A DNA stretch of 36,289 nucleotides from CAZLMW01 sp964560875 (lineage in GTDB: Bacteria; Myxococcota_A; UBA9042), in assembly GCA_964560875.1 (NCBI GenBank), contig CAZLMW010000082.1, forward strand, positions 1 to 36,289. The letters are read 5' to 3'. The position numbers and the translations under genes were made by a program. The notes under the pieces were generated by a model. It had not been told where the DNA came from. It ran no database searches and saw only the letters and a list, made by a program, of their open reading frames with translations. This document shows, piece after piece, positions 1 through 6,410 of this stretch (positions are counted from its first letter, which is position 1; the number at the start of each line of letters is the position of its first letter).

Positions 1-513
1 GTCTCCGAACCAACCGGCACGACGCGTTAGCGGCGTGCTCGGGCGCCGAAACTGAAAGCGAGCCGGCGGCTCTCCGCTGCCAAACGCTTCGTCGCACCCT
101 GCTCGGTTCCTCACGCAGCCCGACTCAAACGATCCGCACCCTCTGCTGTCCGTTTCACTGGGGGCAGTTCTGACGAAAACGCGCCAGGCTCGTTCTACGG
201 GCCGATCGGGGTGGGGGGCTATTGATATAGCTTGCCGGGGTTAAAACGCGTGAAATATGCCCTGTAGGCCCGCTGGCGGCGTTTTGTGCTGCGAAAAGGG
301 TCCCGCGGTGGCACTTCTGCGCGGTTGGGTTGAACTACGGCCTTGCGCCGCGCGTCGGACGAAATCATCCGAGGCGCGAAGCGTCAGCCTTGCGAAGCAG
401 CCCGTGGACTCCACGGGCCCCACCGAGAGGTACGCGAGGTGCTTTGGGGAAATCTCGCACGCTTGCGGGCGGGATTGGGGGCGAGCAAGCCCCCAAACGC
501 AAAATCGCTCCAA
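1..513. other. Intergenic region without a convincing gene
   Basis: I see no supported gene here. Short open frames exist on both strands, but they overlap each other, have arginine/serine/proline-rich shadow-like compositions and match no family I recognise. The right half is rich in inverted repeats. There is an 8-bp perfect stem with a 3-nt loop at 400-418 (GCCCGTGG, loop ACT, CCACGGGC) and another at 475-496. A structured RNA or a dispersed non-coding repeat is possible but cannot be shown from one copy. Confidence 0.6.
475..496. other. Perfect hairpin (8-bp stem, 6-nt loop)
   Basis: TTGGGGGC at 475-482 pairs exactly with GCCCCCAA at 489-496 around the loop GAGCAA. It lies downstream of the LEA-type lipoprotein gene, beyond a longer hairpin at 514-542. 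It could be a second element of a tandem terminator, although no clear U-tract follows on either strand. Confidence 0.5.
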
Positions 514-542
514 GCCTGTGGCGCATTCTATGCGCTACAGGC
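514..542 (-). terminator. Likely Rho-independent terminator of the LEA-type gene
   Basis: GCCTGTGGCGCAT at 514-526 and ATGCGCTACAGGC at 530-542 form a 13-bp stem with one G-U wobble and a 3-nt loop. The stem starts two bases after the TAG stop (545-547) of the upstream minus-strand gene. The T-rich follow-on (GATTTTGCG) is weak and displaced, so termination is inferred from stem strength and position. Confidence 0.6.
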
Positions 543-544
543 CA

Positions 545-1411
545 CTACAGAATGCTGAACGACTTGTTCTCGGCAAGCTTCATCGGCACGGGGCCGTAGG
601 GCGTGCCGACGTTCATCTTGGCGTTCAGGGCGATCGGAAGCTGGCCGCCCCCGGTCAGGGCCGAGACGACCGACATGCCGAGCGCGGCAAGGTTGAGGTT
701 GATCGGTAGCGATACCTTTTGCGTGGTGCCCTGGGCGACGTTTGCCAGGTTGCTGACCATGCCGTTGATGGCCGATTTGCCGGCGACCTGCACCGCGTAG
801 TCGAAGGCCGAGAAGTTGAGCGTCGAGCCGCCTTCGGGGTTGCTGATGTTGAGGTCGATGAACATCGTGGCGCTGCCGCCCAGCAGGTTGACCTTGCCTT
901 TGCGGACGCCGGCCATGGCGATCTTGGGCTTGTGGACGACCGGCAGGTCACCGGCTTCCTGGTAGGGCACGCGGAGCATCCCGATCGGGGTGTTGAAGCC
1001 GAAGTCGCCCGCGAGTTTGAAGCCGACCTTGTCCTTGCCTTTGAGGGCCCCGGCGAGCTTGAAGATGCGGTCGAACGCGAGCGATACCGGTAGCGTGAAA
1101 TGGCTGGCGTCGTTGGCCTTAAGCTGGATGCCCTGGTTGTTCACACCGTCGAGGGCACGCGCGCCGGCCAGGTCGAGGGCCCAGGTGAAGCCGTCCATCT
1201 TCACGTTGAGCGGGTTGGGGTTGTTGATGCGGAACTTGAAGTCGAGATCGACCTTCGTCCAATCGATGCCGCGCATCTTGAAGCCGTCGAAGTGCACGGT
1301 GGGGCGGTAGCGGCTCGCGTCGATGCCCAGCTGGTTGAGCGCCGCGCACGACGTCAAGGTGCCGAGCAAGAGCGCCACAACGACCGCGTGCAGGGCGGCC
1401 GAACGCTTCAT
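545..1411 (-). CDS. LEA type 2 (WHy-domain) lipoprotein
   Basis: Predicted 288-residue outer-envelope lipoprotein. A short Lys/Arg start, a hydrophobic stretch and the lipobox LTSC give a signal peptidase II site near residue 23. The mature part holds two successive WHy/LEA-14-like beta-sandwich units. The first is around residues 40-135, with the typical phrase for this fold, INNPNPLNVKMDG. The second is around residues 170-265, with LNISNPEGGSTLNFSAF. WHy domains are known from plant desiccation proteins and many bacterial lipoproteins, where the role is usually unproven stress protection. ATG at 1411 was chosen because it gives the cleanest signal peptide; in-frame ATGs at 1423 and 1435 are alternatives and no start has a strong ribosome site. 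It follows the interrupted GST gene by 95 bp on the same strand. Confidence 0.85.
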   Translation of the reverse strand: MKRSAALHAVVVALLLGTLTSCAALNQLGIDASRYRPTVHFDGFKMRGIDWTKVDLDFKFRINNPNPLNVKMDGFTWALDLAGARALDGVNNQGIQLKANDASHFTLPVSLAFDRIFKLAGALKGKDKVGFKLAGDFGFNTPIGMLRVPYQEAGDLPVVHKPKIAMAGVRKGKVNLLGGSATMFIDLNISNPEGGSTLNFSAFDYAVQVAGKSAINGMVSNLANVAQGTTQKVSLPINLNLAALGMSVVSALTGGGQLPIALNAKMNVGTPYGPVPMKLAENKSFSIL

Positions 1412-1808
1412 TCGAATGTGCATAGGAGTCTGCATCCCAGGGGCGGAACGGCAGGGCCGGATACATCTTTCGGTCGGTGCCCAAAGCGGGGATCGACGAC
1501 GAAGGCTCAAAACGCGATGGGTCCGCCCTTTTCGATCGCGCGCTTGAACGCCGGCCGGCTCTCGACCTTGTCGAGCCACGCAGCGATGTTGGTGCGACTG
1601 CCCAGTCCGGCGCGACCGCGAGCGGCCATCAGCGGGAAGCTCATCTGCAGGTCGGCGATGGTCAGCTCGTTGCCCGCGAACCAGGTCGACTCGCCGAGGT
1701 GGGCGTCGATGAAATCGAGACCGCGTTTGATGCGCGGGTTGACGAAGATGCCGTTGACCTTGCCCGCCACGCCCTTGGTGATCGGGCGGATGATGAACGG
1801 GACCTTCG

Positions 1809-1816
1809 GGCCGCTG
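1809..1816. repeat. Left target-site duplication of the MITE
   Basis: GGCCGCTG, identical to the copy at 1985-1992. It falls inside GST coding sequence, where one copy belongs to the native frame (codons for Ser-Gly-Pro on the minus strand). Confidence 0.85.
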
Positions 1817-1984
1817 GGGTGTGATCTTTTACCCGGTCAGCTGTCGCTGTCCGGGCCGATCACACCCGGGGGCGTTGTTTCGTTTCTCCGTGGTGCAAGC
1901 ACCACTGCGCGCCAGGACAGCCTTCGGCATGTCCGCTTGCCCAGACCCCTGATGGCGGTCGTGACCGGGTAATGAATCACGCCC
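1817..1984. mobile_element. 168-bp MITE-like element with 23-bp terminal inverted repeats
   Basis: The ends are GGGTGTGATC... and, on the other strand, GGGCGTGATT..., each running inward to a shared TTACCCGGTCA; 19 of 23 positions agree. The element is bounded by perfect 8-bp direct repeats, GGCCGCTG, at 1809-1816 and 1985-1992. It is too short to encode a transposase and has no coding frame, so it would need one in trans. Inside are three hairpins: GGGTGTGATC at the left end pairs with GATCACACCC at about 1859-1868; GTGGTGC-AA-GCACCAC lies at 1890-1905; a nested GGACA/GCC-TTC-GGC/TGTCC hairpin lies at about 1914-1933. An 8-bp duplication and GG-starting ends occur in the ISL3 and IS1595 families, but family assignment is a guess. 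Confidence 0.88.
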
Positions 1985-1992
1985 GGCCGCTG
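1985..1992. repeat. Right target-site duplication of the MITE
   Basis: GGCCGCTG, identical to the copy at 1809-1816. Perfect identity suggests a fairly recent insertion. Confidence 0.85.
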
Positions 1993-2372
1993 ATGCGGTT
2001 CATGATGAGCTTGAGCAGCAGTACGGGCATGAGCGTTCCCTCGGCGTAATGGAGCCAATAGGTGCACATGCGGCGATCTGCTGGTGACTCGGGGCGGAGG
2101 TTGCCGGTGAGGTCGGCGAGGTATTCGAGGATCGCGCCCGACTCGGCGACTCGGATCGCGGCGCCGTCGTCGCTATTGTGTTCGACGACAGGCGACAAAC
2201 CGAGGGGATGGACGTCGCGCAGCTCGGGCGGGGCGAGCATGGTCTGCTTGTCGCGCTCGTAGGACTTGATCGTGTAGTCGAGACCGAGCTCTTCAAGCGC
2301 CCAAAGGACGCGCTGGGACCGCGAGTTGTTGAGGTGGTGGACGGTGATCATGGGTTCCATGGGTCGTTTGGT

Positions 2373-3029
2373 TCAACCATTCAACCACTGCAGCGCTGCG
2401 TTGATGAACGCGGCCTCCGGAGCGATCGCTGCGGGGTCGGTGGCGGTCAGAAATCCAACGAGGGAAAGGAGCAGCGAGACGACGGCCAAGCGCTCGGCGT
2501 ACGTCTGCCAGCGGCGGTCGTCGGGCGTCGCCAAACGGGTTCGTGTGCGGCGTGCAAGGTCTCGATCTCCAGCCAGCGCCCAGCCCCCGATCGCGACCGA
2601 AACGACAACGGCGAGCAGCAGACCACGGAGGGAAACAGCTTGCTGCGCGGGGTTTTCGGCGAGAAGCACAAGCAGCTCGGAGGTGATATGGGTGCCGGTG
2701 AGATGGACCTGCAGCGCGTCGACGGCACGCATCAAAGCGCCGACCACCATGCCGACCAGCACGATGCGCCGCGACCAGGTTGCGAGGGCGGGCCGTCGTC
2801 GGTCCTGGGCACGCAGGCCGCCGAACATGCCGTAGAGAAACACCGCATCGACACCAAACCCGACCAACGACCACGCCGAACCGACCGCCGAAGGAGGCAG
2901 CGCCGCGTACCGCCACGCCCACCAAATCGCGAGGCCGAGCACAGCCCACGGCGACGGCGCCACGGCGTAGAAGCGACGTACCCAGGCGGGCGCCGCATGC
3001 TCACGTTGAGTCGGGGCTACTGGTCCCAC
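2373..3029 (-). CDS. Small integral membrane protein, unknown function
   Basis: About 218 residues with roughly five hydrophobic helices: one near the N-terminus (WAVLGLAIWWAWRYAAL), then SLVGFGVDAVFLYGMFGGL, IVLVGMVVGALM, LLLAVVVSVAIGGWAL and AVVSLLLSLVGFLTA. I do not recognise a family. The start is uncertain. The GTG at 3029 overlaps the end of the cysteine synthase gene by 13 bp; a shorter start at an internal GTG just before the first helix is possible. Its stop lies 12 bp before the GST start, so it probably sits in one transcript with its neighbours. Confidence 0.65.
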   Translation of the reverse strand: MGPVAPTQREHAAPAWVRRFYAVAPSPWAVLGLAIWWAWRYAALPPSAVGSAWSLVGFGVDAVFLYGMFGGLRAQDRRRPALATWSRRIVLVGMVVGALMRAVDALQVHLTGTHITSELLVLLAENPAQQAVSLRGLLLAVVVSVAIGGWALAGDRDLARRTRTRLATPDDRRWQTYAERLAVVSLLLSLVGFLTATDPAAIAPEAAFINAALQWLNG

Positions 3030-3994
3030 AGCCGCGTGGAGAAGTAGCGCGAGCCAAGGTCGGGCAGGATCGTCACAACGAGGCCGTTTTCGCCCTTTTC
3101 GGCGAGGTCTCGCGCCACGCGCACAGCTGTCCACACCAGGGCGCCGCTGCTCTGACCGGCGAAAATCCCGGCGCGCGCGAGGGTCTGCGAGCATTCCCAG
3201 GCCTCGTCGACATCGAGGTCCCAGGTCCGGTGCGCCAGCGATTCGTCGTAGATTTCGGGCACGTGATCGTCGGGATCGCCGAGGGGCTTGAGACCTTCCA
3301 CGCCGGGAAAGGAGTCGGGCACCATCAGCTCGACGTTGATGTCGGGGTTGAGGTCGCGGAAACGGCGCCCACAGCCGGTGATGAGCCCGCCGGTCCCCAC
3401 GCCGTAGACGAAGTGCGTCAAGCCGCCCTGGGTCTGCTCCCAAGTCTCGTTGGCGGTGCCGTCGTAGTGGGCGCGCCAGTTGCCGTCGTTGGCGTATTGG
3501 TCGCAGTAGAAATAGGCGTCCGGGTTGGCGGTGACGATGCGGCGCACCTCGCGAATGGCCTCGTCGTAGCCGTCGTGAGCGGACGTGTGCGTGATGGTCG
3601 CCCCGTGGGCACGCAGGCGCTTGAGCCGTTCGGTGCTGGCGTTGTCGGGGATGACGATCTCGACCTTGTAGCCGAGGGCGCCGCCGATCATGGCGTAGGC
3701 GATGCCCGCGTTGCCGCTGCTGCTGTCGATGATGGTGCGCTCGGTGGACATCGTCCCGGCTTCGAGCCCCTCGGCGAGCATCCGCAGAACCGGGCGGTCT
3801 TTCACCGAGCCGCCGGGGTTGAAGTACTCGACCTTCGCCCAGATCTCGACGCCGGGATGGCTGTCTTCAAACGAAGTGATGCGCACCAGCGGGGTGTTGC
3901 CGATGAGACCGAGGGACGGAACGCGCCGCAAAAGGGGCACGACCGATTCGTGGGGGGCGAGTTGGACCGGGATGGCGGTGGGCGCGGCGGACAT
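3017..3994 (-). CDS. Cysteine synthase / cystathionine beta-synthase family PLP enzyme
   Basis: A 325-residue fold-type II PLP enzyme that would form cysteine or cystathionine from O-acetylserine or (homo)serine-type substrates in the cytoplasm. Visible motifs: IGNTPLVRI at the N-terminus; PGGSVKDRP with the PLP-binding Lys65; the substrate loop SSSGNAG at 91-97; the phosphate-binding GVGTGGLITG; and a C-terminal GQSSGA. The length fits CysK/CysM or the CBS catalytic core without regulatory CBS domains, so the exact substrate cannot be told. ATG 3994 is supported by GGAG about 8 bases upstream. It heads the operon that continues into the membrane protein and GST; a redox or sulfur-related grouping with GST is plausible. 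Confidence 0.92.
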   Translation of the reverse strand: MSAAPTAIPVQLAPHESVVPLLRRVPSLGLIGNTPLVRITSFEDSHPGVEIWAKVEYFNPGGSVKDRPVLRMLAEGLEAGTMSTERTIIDSSSGNAGIAYAMIGGALGYKVEIVIPDNASTERLKRLRAHGATITHTSAHDGYDEAIREVRRIVTANPDAYFYCDQYANDGNWRAHYDGTANETWEQTQGGLTHFVYGVGTGGLITGCGRRFRDLNPDINVELMVPDSFPGVEGLKPLGDPDDHVPEIYDESLAHRTWDLDVDEAWECSQTLARAGIFAGQSSGALVWTAVRVARDLAEKGENGLVVTILPDLGSRYFSTRLWDQ

Positions 3995-4038
3995 CGTGGC
4001 TCCAGCGGTGGTGGCTCCGAGCGGGGCGTCGAAAGGGG

Positions 4039-4064
4039 CGCTTGAAGTGCGCACTTTTGAAGCG
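4039..4064. promoter_or_regulatory. Palindrome in the divergent cysteine synthase / DUF4157 promoter region
   Basis: AAGTGCGCACTT at 4045-4056 is a perfect 12-bp palindrome, flanked by imperfect CGCTT/AAGCG arms. It lies about 45-70 bp upstream of the cysteine synthase start and 150 bp upstream of the divergent gene. The position suits an operator; no regulator is identified. Confidence 0.4.
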
Positions 4065-4217
4065 TGACGGGGCGCTGTCAACCGCCCGCCAGCGTTGAGC
4101 AACGGGCCGCGCGCGGGTCGGCGGAGGCATTTGACCCCGGATCGCCGCGCGACGGATCGGGTTTGTAGTCGATCGAGGGTGCGACGGCTGCTATCTTCCG
4201 GGGCGTGGAGGGTGCTG

Positions 4218-4952
4218 ATGGCCCACGACGACGAACTGCTCGAAATCGAAGCGCAAGCCGCCGCGATGACCGAAGACGCCATGGGATACGATCCAGGCGG
4301 GCTCGCGCGCAATCTCGCCGGTCGCGATGCCGCCGCCATGGGTGAATCGGTCGCCGAGAAATACGCCCAAATCGGCGCTGGCATGTTGTCCGACGCCATG
4401 CCCAGCCGCCTCGACCCCGACCTTATCGACCGCCTCGCGAGCGCCGGTTTTGAACGAAATCGGTTGCGCAGCATCCGGGTTCACCGCGGCCTGAAAGCCG
4501 CCGCAGCCGCCGACGCATTGACGGCCCGCGCGTTCGCCATCGGTGACAGCGACATCTTCTTCGGTCGTGGCGAATACGATCCGACATCGGCCACCGGTCG
4601 CGCAGTCATCGCGCACGAGGTTGCTCACGTCGCGCCACCGACCGCAATCGCGTCCAACTTCAGCGCCGGCGGCCCAGTTCTCAATGAGCGCAAGCGCGGC
4701 GATGAAGAGGGCCACGAAGAAGAGGCCCACGAACAGGTCGCGCGCGAGGCCGAAGCGATGGTCTACGCGCAGGAAGACGACGCCGGTGGCGGCCCCGCCC
4801 CGACGGTTTTTGAGACCCCGCAGACGGTTGAAGAGGCGGTCAGCCCCGCCCCAGAAGTCAACATCTACGCGCTCGAAGACAAGGTGATGTCGATCCTCAG
4901 CAAGCTCGAGCGTTCCGAGACCGAGCGACGCGGCAAGTTCGTCAAGCGTTGA
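4218..4952 (+). CDS. eCIS-core (DUF4157) domain protein with HExxH motif
   Basis: A 244-residue protein whose centre (about residues 75-140) matches the DUF4157/eCIS-core pattern: IRVH... then A-RAFAIGDSDIFFGRGEYDP, then ...GRAVIAHEVAHV. The HEVAH at 133-137 is a zincin-type metal-binding motif, and E177 or E179 (in the REAEA segment) could be the third ligand. In most family members the motif continues VVQQ; here it reads VAPP. No signal peptide is visible. The acidic, low-complexity C-terminus ends in a short helical segment. Such domains are known on cargo and toxins of extracellular contractile injection systems, but no eCIS structural gene lies in the window. The ATG has GGAGG at 4207-4211, six bases upstream. 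The 3' end overlaps the convergent gene by 11 bp. Confidence 0.82.
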   Translation: MAHDDELLEIEAQAAAMTEDAMGYDPGGLARNLAGRDAAAMGESVAEKYAQIGAGMLSDAMPSRLDPDLIDRLASAGFERNRLRSIRVHRGLKAAAAADALTARAFAIGDSDIFFGRGEYDPTSATGRAVIAHEVAHVAPPTAIASNFSAGGPVLNERKRGDEEGHEEEAHEQVAREAEAMVYAQEDDAGGGPAPTVFETPQTVEEAVSPAPEVNIYALEDKVMSILSKLERSETERRGKFVKR

Positions 4953-6159
4953 GGCGGATCCGGCCATCGAGCCGACGCGCGACACAGATTCCGCGCGAGA
5001 TTTCAACGAATCCAAGCCCCTCGTGCGCGGCGACGCTCTGCTCGTTGTCGGCGTCGAGATCGCTCGCCAGCCAGTGACAACCGTGACCGGCGCTCCAGCG
5101 TGATGCGGCGATCATCAGGGCCTTGCCCACGCCGCGCCCGCGAAATGCCGGCGTGACATACCAGCCCGATATCACGGCGACCGGTCCGTCGTTGAGCGCG
5201 TCGTGCCAGGCGTGAATGCTGACCTCGACAAAACCGGCGGTCACGTCGCCGCTTGCCCAGGCCATCAACGCGGCGCTGGGGCCAACACCGACCGTCTTCA
5301 TACGCGCCGCGAGCAGGTCGTCGACCTCGGATTTGTTGTCGGCGTCGCGGGTTTCGGGGCGCATGGCCGCGCGCAAAGCGAGCACCTCGTCGCGATCCGA
5401 CCGGCCGGCGGCGCGGACGTTGACGGCGTCGGCTGCTGCCGATGTGGGCGCGGAAGGTAGCCCCAGGACGGGTCGTGACGAGGCCATGGCCGCCCCGACA
5501 TCGGCGAGGCGAACGGACGCCATGAAGCGCTCCAGCGAGCCGGCGTGAAGCGTTCCGTTGAGGCGCAGTCCGCTGCATACGTCGAGGCCAAAGGGGGCGA
5601 CGCGCACGACGGCTTCGGTTGCGTTGTCGGGGTCGAGGCCGCCGGCGAGCCACACCGGGATGGTGCTGTCGGCGACGATTTGGCGGCTCAGACCCCAGTC
5701 ATGGCGGCGTCCCGTGCCACCGAGCTCGGGGATCGCGGCGTTGGGGCGGCCGGAGTCGAGCAGCAGCGCGTCGCAAACCTCGGTCAGCTCGCGTGCCCGG
5801 AGGATGGCGCGGGCATCTTCGACATGAACGACACCGACGATCTCGGTGCCCGGTGACGCCTCGCGCACGGCGAGGAGCGTGCCCGGCGATACTTCGGCGA
5901 CGCACTGCAGGGTGGTCGGGCGGACGATGTGGACCTGTTCGATCAAGCCGGCCGCGGTCGTTTCGCTCGATAGCAAGAACGTCGAGACACCCGGCGGCAC
6001 GTGGCGACGAATATGCGCCGCTGTGGTCAGGTCGATGGTGCCCGGGCCCGACGGCATGGCGCCGACCAGGCCGAGCGCATCTGCCCCGCCGCGCACCGCG
6101 ACTTGCGCCTCGTCAACCGAGGAAATGCAGCAGACCTTGATTCGTGTACGAACGATCAC
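4942..6159 (-). CDS. Fusion of a TrpF-like (phosphoribosylanthranilate isomerase) barrel and a GNAT acetyltransferase
   Basis: A 405-residue two-domain protein. Residues 1-220 follow the TrpF barrel: IKVCCIS (Cys10 aligns with the catalytic Cys of KICG), a VQ-like strand LQCVAEVSP, Asp135 in ALLLDSG (aligning with the catalytic Asp), GGTGRRHDW, LAGGLDPDN and DVCSGLR. Residues about 245-405 form a GNAT domain, with WYVTPAFRGRGVGKALM as the acetyl-CoA loop and NEQSVAAHEGLGF as the C-terminal signature. The latter half resembles AAC(6')-like acetyltransferases. The key TrpF residues are retained, so isomerase activity is possible, but there is no trp operon nearby. The start is GTG, preceded by GAGG about nine bases upstream. 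A fusion partner of this kind is unusual, and the GNAT substrate is unknown. Confidence 0.85.
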   Translation of the reverse strand: MIVRTRIKVCCISSVDEAQVAVRGGADALGLVGAMPSGPGTIDLTTAAHIRRHVPPGVSTFLLSSETTAAGLIEQVHIVRPTTLQCVAEVSPGTLLAVREASPGTEIVGVVHVEDARAILRARELTEVCDALLLDSGRPNAAIPELGGTGRRHDWGLSRQIVADSTIPVWLAGGLDPDNATEAVVRVAPFGLDVCSGLRLNGTLHAGSLERFMASVRLADVGAAMASSRPVLGLPSAPTSAAADAVNVRAAGRSDRDEVLALRAAMRPETRDADNKSEVDDLLAARMKTVGVGPSAALMAWASGDVTAGFVEVSIHAWHDALNDGPVAVISGWYVTPAFRGRGVGKALMIAASRWSAGHGCHWLASDLDADNEQSVAAHEGLGFVEISRGICVARRLDGRIRLNA

Positions 6160-6247
6160 GCCGCGGAGCCTCGATCATCGTCGCGTCCATTCGGACGCCA
6201 AGATGCTCTTGGTTGTTCTTTCGTTGCGGGACCGGCGCCCGGCCCCT

Positions 6248-6277
6248 GGTGCCGAAAAAGTGTCATTTTTCGACACC
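6248..6277. terminator. Strong hairpin between the SUMF1 lipoprotein gene and the TrpF-GNAT gene
   Basis: The arms GGTGCCGAAAAA (6248-6259) and TTTTTCGACACC (6266-6277) form a 12-bp stem with one wobble pair and a 6-nt loop. It lies 134 bp downstream of the lipoprotein stop and about 90 bp upstream of the next minus-strand start. It could end the first transcript or act as an operator for the second. Confidence 0.45.
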
Positions 6278-6291
6278 TTCCCACAGCTTGC

Positions 6292-6305
6292 GGCGCAATT
6301 GCGCC
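6292..6305. promoter_or_regulatory. 14-bp perfect palindrome
   Basis: GGCGCAATTGCGCC sits 15 bp from the hairpin at 6248-6277, in the 251-bp gap between two minus-strand genes. The rest of this gap contains no gene that I can support. A dimeric regulator site is a reasonable guess. Confidence 0.3.
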
Positions 6306-6410
6306 TTGCGTCCCTCGCGCTTTCGCCTCGGTCCGTGGACCAAACGATGATCGCTGCCCGCGGAGCTTATAGCGCAAAGCCTCGCGGCTTGCGTCGGTTC
6401 GCGGCCGCTT

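Larger units (their letters stand above)
1507..2360 (-). pseudogene. Glutathione S-transferase gene split by a MITE-like insertion
   Basis: The 5' part (2360 down to about 1985) encodes a thioredoxin-fold GST N-terminal domain. It starts MEPMITVHHLNNSRSQRVLW and carries the glutathione-side motif ESGAILEYLADL. The 3' part (from about 1816 to 1507) encodes the all-helical C-terminal domain, with ELTIADLQMSFPL and a C-terminal W-L-x-K-V-x-x-R-P-A-F. The insertion at 1817-1984 adds an in-frame TGA at 1977-1979, so translation stops after about 127 residues. Deleting the element and one copy of the 8-bp duplication leaves 678 bp, exactly 226 codons including the stop. The join reads MNRISGPKVPFIIRP, as expected for an intact 225-residue GST. 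A GTG at 1770 could restart the C-terminal fragment, but a half GST should be inactive. Its start lies 12 bp after the preceding membrane-protein gene, suggesting one operon. Confidence 0.9.

Noticed and set aside
257..709. Open frames in the first 700 bp
   Set aside because: They overlap a well-supported minus-strand lipoprotein gene or each other, with no family resemblance and no ribosome site.
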